Shown: positions 35,578-45,800 of the stretch, piece by piece
Position numbering within the stretch: the stretch's first letter is position 1
Layout: each line of letters opens with the position of its first letter
From: Rhizobium freirei PRF 81
GTDB lineage: Bacteria > Pseudomonadota > Alphaproteobacteria > Rhizobiales > Rhizobiaceae
DNA: 64,000 bases
NCBI RefSeq assembly: GCF_000359745.1
Contig: NZ_AQHN01000011.1
Span: 228,390-292,389 of the forward strand
Direction: 5' to 3'
Made by a program: the position numbers and the translations under genes
The notes under the pieces: model-generated
What the model saw: only the letters and a program-made list of their open reading frames with translations
The model's database searches: none
What the model was told of the DNA's origin: nothing

Positions 35578-36303
35578 CTAGTGCTTTTCGTCCAGTTCAG
35601 GTTTCGGCTTGCCATCGCCTATCTCAAGGGGAAAGAGCGCCAGGAAACGGCGCTCGCCCTCGGGCGTGAAGAAGATCGAGCGGCTGTTTTCGGTTCGCCG
35701 CGCCCAACCCTTGTCGAAGAAGTTCGAAAGCAATGCCTTGCCGAGGCTGCCGGCCAGATGCGCGCGCCGCTCGCTCCAATCCAGGCAGGACCGGCAAAGC
35801 GGGCGGCGGCTCGACCGCAGCCCGGAAACATCGATGCCTATCGATCCCAAATGCTTTTCGCCCCGGGCCGTCAGGTTCAGGCCTTCTCCCATGACGGAAA
35901 TAGCGCCGGCCTCAACCAGGCTGTCGAGCATGCGCACGCCATAATCGCCGGCCAGATGGTCGTAGCAGATGCGTGCCTTGCGCAAGGCCGGTTCCTTCGG
36001 GCCGGGGCGATGGCGCAGATGCCCGCGGCTTGCGGCAAAGCCCATGATGCCCTCGAGCAGCTTGCCAACGCGGTCGTCAGCCAGCGTGAAATAACGGTGG
36101 CGACCCTGCTTGCGCTGTGCCAGCAGGCTGCCCGCTTCGAGCTTGGCAAGATGGGCACTGGCCGTCTGCAGGGTTACGCCGGCCGCAGCCGCCAGTTCCG
36201 TCGCCGTGAGCGCGCGGCCGCCCATCAGCGCCGTCAATATGTTCGCTCTTGCCGGATCGCCGATCAGCGAGCCGATCTGCGCTATGTCTGGACCTTCCTT
36301 CAT
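35578..36303 (-). CDS. ArsR-type winged-helix regulator
   Basis: A 241-residue regulator. The N-terminal 90 residues form an ArsR-like winged helix (IGSLIGDPARANILTALMGGRALTATELA, then TLQTASAHLAKLEAGSLL and RHRYFTL). The C-terminal 150 residues carry a conserved-looking CRSCLDWSERRAHLAGSLG segment found in a subfamily of these regulators. It is divergent from the two-gene ABM/NIPSNAP operon at 36376, with 72 bases between starts, so it probably controls that operon and itself. The ligand is unknown. Confidence 0.85.
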   Translation of the reverse strand: MKEGPDIAQIGSLIGDPARANILTALMGGRALTATELAAAAGVTLQTASAHLAKLEAGSLLAQRKQGRHRYFTLADDRVGKLLEGIMGFAASRGHLRHRPGPKEPALRKARICYDHLAGDYGVRMLDSLVEAGAISVMGEGLNLTARGEKHLGSIGIDVSGLRSSRRPLCRSCLDWSERRAHLAGSLGKALLSNFFDKGWARRTENSRSIFFTPEGERRFLALFPLEIGDGKPKPELDEKH

Positions 36304-36375
36304 ACTTCGATCGTAACCGAAGCATCTCCGCTCTGCAACGTGCGAAAACACCCCCGTCAGCAAAGGAGAAAGCCA

Positions 36376-36705
36376 ATGATCACCTGTTTCATCCGCTATC
36401 AGATCGATCCGTTCAAGCAGCAGGAATTTGCCGAATATGGCAAGGCCTGGGGCCAGATCATCCCGCGCAACGGTGCCGATTTGATCGGTTACTTCGCGCC
36501 GCACGAGGGCTCGCTGACGACGGCCTATGGTCTCTATAGCATCGAGAATCTGGCCGCCTACGAGGCCTATCGAAAGAGCCTCGCCGCCGACCCGTTGGCG
36601 CAAGCCAATCTCGATTTTGCCCGCCGCGAGCGTTTCATCTTGCAGGAGGATCGTATTTTCCTGAAAAACGTATCTCTGCCACATGCTCCGAGGGTATCGC
36701 CGTGA
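36376..36705 (+). CDS. NIPSNAP family protein
   Basis: A 109-residue dimeric alpha/beta-barrel protein: MITCFIRYQIDPFKQQEFAEY at the start, then a conserved AWGQIIPRNGADLIGYFAPHEG and AAYEAYRKSLAADP. The pattern is typical of the NIPSNAP family, whose bacterial members have no settled function. AAAGGAGAAAG precedes the ATG. Its end overlaps the next gene as GTGA. Confidence 0.85.
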   Translation: MITCFIRYQIDPFKQQEFAEYGKAWGQIIPRNGADLIGYFAPHEGSLTTAYGLYSIENLAAYEAYRKSLAADPLAQANLDFARRERFILQEDRIFLKNVSLPHAPRVSP

Positions 36706-37049
36706 TCGCAGTTATTTTCGAAGTCGTCCCGCATCCCGACGAACGTCAGCACTATCTCGACATTGCCGCAAGGCTGCGCTCCGAACTCGAAACGATCGAT
36801 GGCTTTATCTCCATCGAGCGCTTCGAAAGCCTGAGCCAGCCAGGCAAATTCCTGTCGCTTTCCTTCTGGCGCGACGAGACGGCCGTTCGCGAATGGCGAA
36901 ATCGAGAGGCCCATCGCGCAGCACAGACGGCAGGCCGAAAGACGGTATTTGCCGATTATCGGCTGCGCGTGGCGCAGGTCCTTCGCGACTATGGAATGAT
37001 GCAACGGGATGAAGCGCCCGACGACAGTCATGCCGTGCACGACGTCTAG
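36702..37049 (+). CDS. Antibiotic biosynthesis monooxygenase (ABM) domain protein
   Basis: A 115-residue ABM-fold protein: IAVIFEVVPHPDERQHYLDIA, DGFISIERFESLSQPGKFLSLSFWRDETAVREWRN and HRAAQTAGR are typical. Members are cofactor-free oxygenases or haem/quinone-related enzymes. The GTG start overlaps the stop codon of the NIPSNAP gene, so the pair is co-translated. Control by the divergent ArsR-like protein is inferred. Confidence 0.85.
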   Translation: MIAVIFEVVPHPDERQHYLDIAARLRSELETIDGFISIERFESLSQPGKFLSLSFWRDETAVREWRNREAHRAAQTAGRKTVFADYRLRVAQVLRDYGMMQRDEAPDDSHAVHDV

Positions 37050-37052
37050 GAC

Positions 37053-38338
<1,286 letters not shown>

Positions 38339-38399
38339 TCGCAAGTCACTAGCTCAAGCGAGCCCCGTTGCAAACCGCCCCACGGTTTCCGGGGTGCGC

Positions 38400-38518
38400 C
38401 TCTGGCCTGATCGACATATGCGTCTTCTTCCGTCGTGTACCTCCAGTTAGGGAAGAAGGCGAGACGCCCAGGGCTTTACCGACGAAACATACGGTAAGGC
38501 CCTGGGCGTCTTTGGTTT
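38400..38518 (+). ncRNA. Candidate small RNA or structured 3' UTR downstream of ccrM
   Basis: This non-coding stretch holds a hairpin (TCTTCTTCC at 38421 onwards with GGAAGAAGG near 38450) and ends in a strong terminator stem. It begins about 60 bases after the ccrM stop codon. It could be an independent small RNA or just the structured tail of ccrM mRNA. I found no clear promoter of its own, and I do not recognise a family. Confidence 0.3.
38463..38518 (+). terminator. Strong terminator hairpin downstream of ccrM
   Basis: GACGCCCAGGGCTTTACCG at 38463-38481 pairs with CGGTAAGGCCCTGGGCGTC at 38492-38510, 19 bp with one G-T pair and a 10-base loop, followed by TTTGGTTTT. It is among the longest perfect stems in the window. 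Confidence 0.82.
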
Positions 38519-38529
38519 TAAGAGTCTAA

Positions 38530-38600
38530 GCTCCACCTCTTTGTTTTCTAGCAATTCCGGACGGAAAACCGCTTCGCACTTTTCCTCGAATTGCTCTTAG
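38530..38600. repeat. Rhizobial intergenic repeat (family copy 2)
   Basis: GCAATTCCGGACGGAAAACC...TTTTCCTCGAATTGC is an imperfect inverted repeat that matches the second half of the element at 19962-20070 (GGAAAACCGCT, CGCA, TTTTCCT, TTGCTC in the same order). It overlaps the last codon of the SnoaL-like gene. Confidence 0.75.
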
Positions 38601-38962
38601 AATTCCTGATAGTCGGTGACGTCGACGCGCACGACGCGGCCGTCCTCGTCGAAGGTGATCGTTTCCTCGCCTTCGCGGATCAGCGGCTGGCCCGTCTTGC
38701 TGTTGGTGGCGCGAACCGACCAGACGGCACGGCCCGAAAGCGGCGTCAGCGTCTCGACCAGCGAGTTGGACGCCGTCTGATCGGGATACTTGTCGAAATA
38801 GCCGCGGAAGGCCTCCATGATCGCGTCTCGCCCGGCAAGGCTGCCGACGCCGTTGGAGACGTAGGTGGCGTTCTCCGCGAAGAAATTCTCGATCGCCTCA
38901 TAATCGAGACGATTGATCGCCTCATGGAATAGCTCGATGCGTTCTGCGGGATCGAAAATCAT
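38597..38962 (-). CDS. SnoaL/NTF2-like fold protein
   Basis: A 121-residue cone-fold protein: RIELFHEAINRLDYEAIENFFAENATYVSNGVG and GRDAIMEAFRGYFDKYPD at the N-terminus, then beta strands with RAVWSVRATN and REGEETITFDEDGRVVRVDVTDYQEF. SnoaL-like proteins include cyclases, isomerases and many of unknown function. It is three bases downstream of the HAD gene and probably co-transcribed with it and mutY. Confidence 0.82.
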   Translation of the reverse strand: MIFDPAERIELFHEAINRLDYEAIENFFAENATYVSNGVGSLAGRDAIMEAFRGYFDKYPDQTASNSLVETLTPLSGRAVWSVRATNSKTGQPLIREGEETITFDEDGRVVRVDVTDYQEF

Positions 38963-38965
38963 CGT

Positions 38966-39580
38966 TCAAACCTTTATGCCATAGGCAGCGAGATCGCTGC
39001 GCAGCTTCTCGGTGCCGGTGAAATGGATCGCATGCCAGCCGGCAGCGCGTGCGCCTTCGACATTCGGAAGCGAATCGTCGATGAAGATCGTCGCGGCCGG
39101 GTCGAGGCCGAAACTCCTAGCATGGGCATCGTAGATGGCAACATCCGGTTTGATCAGCCCGATATCGCCCGATACCGTGACGCCGCGCGGCTTGGCGAGG
39201 AACGGATAGCGCACTTGCGCCTCGCGAAACGTGTCGGAAGCGAAATTGGTCAGCATAGTCACATCGCGACCCTCTTCGATCAGCTTTTCCATGATGGAGA
39301 CGCTGTCTTCATAGGCGTGCGGAACCATCTCGTGCCAATGCTTGCGGAAGGCGCGGATCTGCTCTTCGCGTTCCGGATGTTCGGCAATCAGCAGCGCCTC
39401 TGCCTCTTCCCAGGTGCGGCCGCGATCCTGCTCGATGTTCCAGTCATGCGTGCACACATTGGCGAAGAACCATTCGCGCTCGGCGGTGTCGGGAATGACG
39501 CGGCTGTAGGGAATGTTCGGATCGTAATGGATGAGGACCTTGCCGATATCGAAAACGATATGCCGTATTTCCGTCGTCAT
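38966..39580 (-). CDS. HAD-family hydrolase (YihX-like)
   Basis: A 204-residue HAD protein. Motif I is VFDIGKVLIHYDP, in which the second Asp of the usual DxD is replaced by Gly, as in YihX-like alpha-D-glucose-1-phosphate phosphatases. Motif II is MLTNFASDTF, the motif III Lys is in GLIKPDVAIYDAH, and motif IV is IFIDDSLPNVEGARAAGWHAIHF. It lies three bases after mutY in the same orientation, so an operon mutY-HAD-SnoaL is likely. The substrate is unproven. Confidence 0.87.
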   Translation of the reverse strand: MTTEIRHIVFDIGKVLIHYDPNIPYSRVIPDTAEREWFFANVCTHDWNIEQDRGRTWEEAEALLIAEHPEREEQIRAFRKHWHEMVPHAYEDSVSIMEKLIEEGRDVTMLTNFASDTFREAQVRYPFLAKPRGVTVSGDIGLIKPDVAIYDAHARSFGLDPAATIFIDDSLPNVEGARAAGWHAIHFTGTEKLRSDLAAYGIKV

Positions 39581-39583
39581 GAG

Positions 39584-40705
39584 TCAGTTCCTGATTTTCT
39601 CTTGCCTGATTTTTTCTGGGATGCGCGTTTTTGCGAACGCATTAGGAATAGCTTGAGCGATCGCTTTTTTCATGACTGTCGGCAAGGCCTGCTCTTCAAG
39701 ATTTGCAACCGGCGCCCACCATCCGTCATGGCTGCCCTTCTGCAAGATCGACTTGGCTCGCCAGATCGACAATCTCAGCTCGAAATGCGTGAAGACATGC
39801 GTCACGGTCCCTGCCGGCTGCCAGTCGGCGGGGAAGGGGGCCGCCTCGATGCCGGTCTCGCCGTCGATACGGGCCGTCCAGCCCGTTGTCGGTACTTCGG
39901 CCATCCCGCCGAGCAGACCGCTTTCGACACGCCGGCGCAGAAAGATTTCGCCCTCGTCGTTGACGGCAACGAAGGCGGCACCCTGTCGCACAGGCTTGTC
40001 CTTCTTGGCGGCCTTGACGGGAAAATGTTCGGGATCATGCCCGGCCAGCGCCTGACACGCTCCGTTGAAAGGACAGAGGGAACAGACCGGGCGCTTCGGC
40101 GTGCAGATCGTCGCGCCGAGATCCATCATCGCCTGGGCAAAGTCACCCGGCCGGTCGGCAGGCGTGAGCCGCGCGACTTTCTGCTTCATCAGCGGCTTGG
40201 CGGCGGGCAGGGGCGTCGAGATCGCATAGAAGCGCGAAATGACACGCTCGACATTGCCGTCCATCACGGCTGCCTGGCGATTGAAGGCGATCGCCGCAAC
40301 GGCGGCAGCCGTATAATCGCCGATACCGGGGAGCGCCCGCAGGCCGTCCTCGGTATCGGGGAAGCGGCCGTCATGATCGGCAGCGACCGCCTCGGCGCAC
40401 TTCTTCAGATTGCGGGCGCGAGCGTAGTAGCCGAGCCCCGCCCACGCCGCCATAACGTCATCGTTCGGCGCGGCCGCCAGATCGTTGACCGTCGGCCAGC
40501 GTTCCAGGAATTTCGCGAAATAGGATTTGACCGCCGGCACGGTCGTCTGCTGCAGCATCACTTCCGACAGCCAGATACGATAGGGGTCCGGCTTGACGCC
40601 GCGCGCTGCCATCGGCGGCGAGACGCGCCAGGGCAGGTCGCGGTGATGGCGGTCGTACCAGGCAAGCAGCGATGCGGCCGTTGGGGATGCTAATGTCGTG
40701 GTCAT
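39584..40705 (-). CDS. mutY: A/G-specific adenine glycosylase
   Basis: MutY removes adenine mispaired with 8-oxoguanine. The 373-residue protein has the helix-hairpin-helix LPGIGDYTAAAVAAIAF, the catalytic Asp in MDGNVERVISRFYA, and the 4Fe-4S loop C-x6-C-x2-C-x5-C in CTPKRPVCSLCPFNGAC. A C-terminal MutT-like domain (FLRRRVESGLLGGMAEVPTTGW) reads the 8-oxoG. ATG at 40705 or 40717 are both possible. It is divergent from the DciA-like gene. Confidence 0.95.
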   Translation of the reverse strand: MTTTLASPTAASLLAWYDRHHRDLPWRVSPPMAARGVKPDPYRIWLSEVMLQQTTVPAVKSYFAKFLERWPTVNDLAAAPNDDVMAAWAGLGYYARARNLKKCAEAVAADHDGRFPDTEDGLRALPGIGDYTAAAVAAIAFNRQAAVMDGNVERVISRFYAISTPLPAAKPLMKQKVARLTPADRPGDFAQAMMDLGATICTPKRPVCSLCPFNGACQALAGHDPEHFPVKAAKKDKPVRQGAAFVAVNDEGEIFLRRRVESGLLGGMAEVPTTGWTARIDGETGIEAAPFPADWQPAGTVTHVFTHFELRLSIWRAKSILQKGSHDGWWAPVANLEEQALPTVMKKAIAQAIPNAFAKTRIPEKIRQEKIRN

Positions 40706-40803
40706 GATTTGCCGCATTGAGGGGAAGTGCTCTATACTTGGCCAAGCTGCATCGGGCGATCAAGGTCCCGAATGCACAAAGCGTGTGCCGGAACCCGATT
40801 GCG

Positions 40804-41298
40804 ATGAGTTATCCCCGAAAAGGCGAGAAGCAGATATCCGAGCTGACCAACGGCATCGTCGATCCCGTGCTGGCGAAGCGCGCCGGCATCAATACGACAT
40901 TGCTCGGCTGCTGGGACGAGATCGCCGGCGAGGATTTCGCCGATTGTACGCGGCCGGAAAAGATCGCCTGGGCCAAGCGAAGCGGCCCCGGAATGGACGA
41001 CCGCTATCAGCCGGGCGTGCTGACGATCGCCTGCGAGGGCGCCCGGGCGCTCTTTCTCACCCATGCTCAGGGAGAGCTCATCCAGCGCATTAACAGCTTC
41101 TTCGGCTTTCATGCGGTTCATCAGATCCGCATCGTGCAGAAGCCGGTTTCGGTGGCATCCAAACGCTCCCGCACGCCCCCGCCGCTGAAGGGTGAAGCGG
41201 CGCGCAAGCTTGCGGGAATGATGGAAGGTATCGAGGACGAGAAGCTGCGAGCCGCCATCCAGAGGCTGGGCACCGCCATGGTCTGGAAGCGGCGCTAG
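40804..41298 (+). CDS. DUF721/DciA-like protein
   Basis: A 164-residue DUF721 protein. The N-terminal half carries the family's KH-like domain (LTNGIVDPVLAKRAGINTTLLGCWDEIAG and GVLTIACEGARALFLTHAQGELIQRINSFFG). DciA proteins of this family help load the replicative helicase DnaB in bacteria that lack DnaC; the alphaproteobacterial members are less studied. ATG at 40804 gives the conserved N-terminus. The usual rhizobial order continues to the DsbA-like gene and smc, but here a RelBE module intervenes. Confidence 0.82.
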   Translation: MSYPRKGEKQISELTNGIVDPVLAKRAGINTTLLGCWDEIAGEDFADCTRPEKIAWAKRSGPGMDDRYQPGVLTIACEGARALFLTHAQGELIQRINSFFGFHAVHQIRIVQKPVSVASKRSRTPPPLKGEAARKLAGMMEGIEDEKLRAAIQRLGTAMVWKRR

Positions 41299-41333
41299 GA
41301 GGCAGTGGCACTGGGCTATCGAAATGGATTGGT

Positions 41334-41367
41334 ATATCGATATTCAGGATGCTATACTTGTATAGCA
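41334..41367 (+). promoter_or_regulatory. Operator-like palindromes upstream of the RelBE module
   Basis: ATATCGATAT at 41334-41343 and TGCTATAC-TT-GTATAGCA at 41350-41367 are perfect inverted repeats just before the antitoxin start. Ribbon-helix-helix antitoxins autoregulate by binding such repeats. The second palindrome also contains a -10-like TATACT. Confidence 0.65.
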
Positions 41368-41383
41368 AATGGAGTTGAATGTG

Positions 41384-41608
41384 ATGTTGGCCCTTAGGCT
41401 TCCGCCGGAAATTGAAGCAAGACTAGACGAGCTCGCCAAGCGAACAGGACGCAGCAAGAGCTTTTATGCGCGCGAAGCAATCCTCGAACATCTTGATGAT
41501 CTTGAGGATATTTATTTGGCCGAAAAGCGCCTGGAAGAGTTTCGCCGCGGAGAGGGCGATACAGTTTCGCTGGCCGAACTGATGGCGCGGTATGGCTTGG
41601 CGGATTGA
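41384..41608 (+). CDS. RelB-type ribbon-helix-helix antitoxin
   Basis: A 74-residue antitoxin. The ribbon-helix-helix DNA-binding part is LALRLPPEIEARLDELAKRTGRSKSFYAREAILEHL, followed by an acidic helix (DDLEDIYLAEKRLEEFRRGEGD) that would wrap the toxin. ATG at 41384 has GGAG at a good distance; ATG at 41369 adds five residues. It overlaps the toxin gene by 17 bases. Confidence 0.9.
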   Translation: MLALRLPPEIEARLDELAKRTGRSKSFYAREAILEHLDDLEDIYLAEKRLEEFRRGEGDTVSLAELMARYGLAD

Positions 41609-41864
41609 GTTTCAGCGGGCAGCGGAGCGCGAGCTAGAGAAGTTAGGGCACGAGGTTGCCCAGCGGATTCTTAGATTTCTTTATGACCGCGTCGCGAAGC
41701 TGGATGATCCTCGTGCAATCGGAGAAGCGCTGAAGGGTTCGGAGCTCGGCGATTTCTGGAAATATCGAGTGGGGGATTATCGAGTGATCGCGCATATCGA
41801 GAATAGCGCCGTGCGGATCCTGATTGTTCGAGTTGGGAATAGACGCGAAGTCTACCGAAAGTAA
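41592..41864 (+). CDS. RelE-type toxin
   Basis: A 90-residue RelE/ParE-superfamily protein: MAWRIEFQRAAERELEKLGHEVAQRILRF, GEALKGSELGDFWKYRVGDYRVIAHIEN and ILIVRVGNRREVYRK, with the C-terminal Arg/Tyr residues seen in mRNA-cutting RelE members. Together with the overlapping antitoxin it forms a complete type II module. It sits between the DciA-like gene and the DsbA-like gene, an otherwise conserved neighbourhood. Confidence 0.92.
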   Translation: MAWRIEFQRAAERELEKLGHEVAQRILRFLYDRVAKLDDPRAIGEALKGSELGDFWKYRVGDYRVIAHIENSAVRILIVRVGNRREVYRK

Positions 41865-42045
41865 TTCAACATGCGCATTCGCTTGCGTTCGTTGATTTGA
41901 GGCGGATGCGACGACAATTTTGGCTCTTTGTCTTTGCCAGGTCACAATTCTTTGAAGAAAGTTGGTCAAGCGTGCCTTGTTAGCGGCAACCAGCCGTTAT
42001 ATCGCATGAAACATTCGAAGACCTCTTTCAACGACGGGTGACTCT

Positions 42046-42735
42046 ATGCCGATGTCCGACTTGCTCTTGACCAAACGCCACCTGCTGGGCGGTTCCGCCG
42101 TTGCAGCCCTTTCCGTGGCGTTCGCTGCCTTTGCCGACACCGCATCCGCCGCGTCCGGCGACGACGCCATTCCTCCGTCGGATGGCAATGTCGACATGAA
42201 CGACGTGCTGAAGCCCGGCCCGCTGCCGGAAATCGCATTCGGCAAGGAAGATGCCCCGGTCAAGATCGTCGAATATATGTCGCTGACCTGCCCGCATTGC
42301 GCGCATTTCGCCGTCACGACCTTCGATACGATCAAGCAGAAGTATGTCGATACCGGCAAAGTGCGCTTCATCATCCGCGAATTCCCGTTCGATCCGCGCG
42401 CGGCGGCCGCCTTCATGCTCGCCCGTTGCGCGCCGCAGGAACAGTACATGCCGATGGTCGAAATGCTGTTCAAGCAGCAGATCGCCTGGGCTTCGCCCGA
42501 TGTCGACGGCCGCGCCGCATTGCTGCAAATGTCGAAACTCGCCGGTTTTACTGAGGATAGCTTCACGAAATGCTTGACGAACCAGAAGCTTCTGGATGAT
42601 GTCAACTCTGTACGTGAACGCGCAGCCAAGGATTTCGGCGTCAACGCAACGCCGACCTTCCTCATCAATGGCAAGCGCTATGCAGGGGACATGTCTATTG
42701 GTGCCATGTCGAAGCTTATCGACAGCCTGCTCTGA
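42046..42735 (+). CDS. DsbA-family thiol:disulfide oxidoreductase
   Basis: A 229-residue exported thioredoxin-fold protein. A signal peptide, possibly Tat-independent, spans residues 1-36 (cleavage near ASAASG). The active-site CPHC is at 82-85 in LTCPHCAHF, with the cis-Pro in VNATPTFLINGKRY. The inserted helical domain is of DsbA/DsbG-like size. It introduces or shuffles disulfides in the periplasm. It lies immediately upstream of smc. Confidence 0.9.
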   Translation: MPMSDLLLTKRHLLGGSAVAALSVAFAAFADTASAASGDDAIPPSDGNVDMNDVLKPGPLPEIAFGKEDAPVKIVEYMSLTCPHCAHFAVTTFDTIKQKYVDTGKVRFIIREFPFDPRAAAAFMLARCAPQEQYMPMVEMLFKQQIAWASPDVDGRAALLQMSKLAGFTEDSFTKCLTNQKLLDDVNSVRERAAKDFGVNATPTFLINGKRYAGDMSIGAMSKLIDSLL

Positions 42736-42833
42736 TCCGCGCCTTTTTGAACCACAGGCGGGCGGCCATGGTCGTGCGCCTGTGACGCACTTCTCTACGT
42801 ACGAGCCTATGGACGCCGCCTCGGCATCCCTAA

Positions 42834-42856
42834 CCTTCTCCTTCAGAAGGAGAAGG
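42834..42856 (+). repeat. Palindrome overlapping the smc ribosome binding site
   Basis: CCTTCTCCTT-CAG-AAGGAGAAGG is a perfect 10-bp hairpin ending 11 bases before the smc ATG. The right arm contains the Shine-Dalgarno sequence AAGGAG, so the stem would hide it. It resembles a short palindrome repeated in rhizobial intergenic regions. Confidence 0.7.
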
Positions 42857-42867
42857 GGGCATTCCCT

Positions 42868-45800
42868 ATGAAGTTCAACAGGCTTCGACTCGTCGGTTTC
42901 AAATCATTCGTAGAGCCGGGCGAATTCGTCATCGAGCGTGGCCTGACCGGCGTCGTCGGCCCGAATGGCTGCGGCAAGTCCAATCTCGTCGAGGCCCTGC
43001 GCTGGGTGATGGGCGAGAATTCCTACAAGAACATGCGCGCCTCCGGCATGGACGACGTCATCTTCTCCGGATCGGGCAATCGTCCGGCGCGCAATACCGC
43101 CGAAGTCGGCCTTTACCTCGACAATAGCGACCGCACCGCGCCCGCCGCCTTCAACGACAGCGACGAGATCCAGGTGACGCGCCGCATCGAGCGCGAGCAG
43201 GGCTCGGTCTACCGCATCAACGGCAAGGAAGCGCGCGCCAAGGATGTGCAGCTTCTCTTCGCCGACGCTTCCACAGGTGCCCGCTCGCCGTCGATGGTCG
43301 GGCAGGGGCGTATCGGCGAACTGATCCAGGCGAAGCCCCAGGCACGACGTCAGCTGCTGGAAGAGGCCGCCGGCATTTCCGGCCTGCATTCGCGCCGTCA
43401 TGAGGCCGAGTTGCGCCTGCGCGCCGCCGAAGGCAACCTCGAGCGGCTGGACGATGTGACGTCGCAGCTCGAGAGCCAGATCGAGAGCCTGAAGCGTCAG
43501 GCGCGCCAGGCGAACCGCTTCAAGATGCTCTCGGCGGATATTCGCGCCCGTGAAGCGATGCTGCTGCATATCCGCTGGGTGCAGGCCAAGGAAGCCGAAG
43601 CCGAGGCCGATAGCGCGCTCAACCAGGCAACCGTGCTCGTCGCCGAAAAGGCGCAGATCCAGATGGAGGCGGCAAAGGCGCAGGGCATCGCCAGCTTCAA
43701 GCTGCCGGAACTGCGCGATGACGAGGCGAGGGCTGCCGCCGCCCTGCAGCGGCTGCAGTTCGCCCGCAATCAGCTGGAAGAGGACGCCAACCGCATCCTG
43801 CGCCGTCGCGACGAGCTGACCCGGCGGTTGGCGCAGCTGGCCGAGGATATCCGCCGCGAGGAGCGCCTTGTCGCCGACAACGCGTCCATCCTTGCCAAAC
43901 TGGACGCGGAAGATGCCGATCTTGCCGACATTCTTGCCGATTCCGGCAGGCTTGCCGAGGAGACGCGTCTTGCCTTCGAGGAAGCCGCCGCCAAGCTCGC
44001 CGACAGCGAGCGGATTTTTACCGCCCTGACCGCAGAACGTGCCGAGGCTGCGGCTGCCCGCAATCAGCTGGAGCGCGCAATTCGCGATCTTGCCGACCGT
44101 AAGATGAGGCTGGAACGCCAGGCCGACGAGGCAAACCGCGAACTTGCCGCCATCGACGAGAAGATGGCCGATCTGCCGGATCCGGGCGAAAAGCGCGATG
44201 TGGTCGAGGCAGCGGAAAACGTCGTTGCGGATGCGGAAGGCGAGATCCAGCGCATCGAAGCGGTTCTTGCCAAAGCGCGCGAAACCGAGGCTCTGTCGCG
44301 CGGACCCGTCGAGCAGGCGCGGGCGCGTCTGAATGCGCTCGAAACCGAAGCACGCACCATTTCCAAGATGCTGGCGGCGGGCGATACGTCGGGCGCCTTT
44401 TCACCTGTTGCCGAAGAGCTGCGCGTCGACCGCGGCTTCGAGACTGCTCTGGGTGCCGCCCTTGGCGACGATCTGGAATCCTCGCTCGATGCCCAGGCGC
44501 CGGTCTATTGGTCCGACAATGGCAGTGGTGCGGGCGACCCAGCGCTGCCCGGCGGCGTTGCGCCGTTGATCACCCATGTCGGCGCGCCGGCGGCGTTGAC
44601 GAGGTGCCTTCGTCAGATCGGCATCGTTTCGGTCGAGGACGCGCTACGGCTGATGCCGGAGCTGAAGCCGGGACAGCGGCTGGTGACCAAGGATGGCGCC
44701 GTGTTCCGCTGGGATGGCCATGTGACCGGTGCCGATGCGCCGAGTGCGGCTGCCTTGCGGCTGGCCCAGAAGAACCGTCTCTCCGAGCTGGAAGCCGAAG
44801 CTGAGCTCGCTCGCGATGTGCTTACGGAGGCTGAGGAGCGCCTTTCGGCAGCTGCGGATGCGATCAGGGGCGAAGAAGGTCGTCTGGCCACCGCCCGCGA
44901 TGCCAGCCGGCTTTCTGCCCGGCATCTGGCCGAAGCGCGGGAAGCCCTGGCTGCTGCCGAGCGGGCCTCCGGCGATCTTATCCGCCGCCGCGACGTGATC
45001 GCCGAGGCGGTCAGCGGGCTGCAGGAGCAGCTGGAAGATGTGGCGATGCAGGACGAAAATGTCCGTATCGAACTGAAAGATGCGCCGGATCTTGAGGCCA
45101 TTGATCTGAGACTGCGCGACCAGCAGGCGGAGGTCGCAACGGATCGCGGCGCGCTGGCTGAAGCCCGTGCCCGTCACGAAGGTCTGAACCGGGAAAACGA
45201 GGCGCGGCAGCGCCGCATTCTGTCGATCCGGCAGGAGCGCGACACCTGGCGCCAGCGCGCGGCCAGCGCCGAAGAACATATCCAGACGCTGCGTGACCGC
45301 GAAGAGGAAGCGCGTGACGAGGCTTCCGAGCTCGATCTCGCTCCGGATGAGTTCGACGACAAGCGCCGCGCCTTGATGAACGAGCTTCAGAAGGCCGAGG
45401 ATGCCCGCCGTCAGGCCGCTGACCGCCTTGCCGAAGCCGAGGTCGTTCAACGCGAGGCTGATCGCCACGCGGCGACCGCGCTTTCCGAACTGGCCGAAAG
45501 CCGCGAGAAGCGCGGGCGCATCGAGGAGCGGCTGGTGTCTGCGCGCGAGCGCCGGCAGGAAAGCGAACTGCGCATCCGCCAGGCCCTCAATGTCGAGCCG
45601 CATGAGGCCATGCGCCTGACCGGCCTGTCGGCCACGCAAGGCGTGCCGGATCTGCGCGAAGTCGAGCGCGAGCTGGAGCGGTTGAAGATGGAGCGCGAGC
45701 GCCTCGGCGCCGTCAATCTGCGCGCGGAGGAAGAGAGCAAGGAGCTGACCGAGCGGCTGCAGGCACTGATCAAGGAACGCGACGACGTCATCGACGCCAT

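Noticed and set aside
35170..36375. Long upstream extension of the NIPSNAP frame
   Set aside because: The frame runs antisense through the ArsR-like gene. AAAGGAGA before 36376 and the family N-terminus set the true start there.
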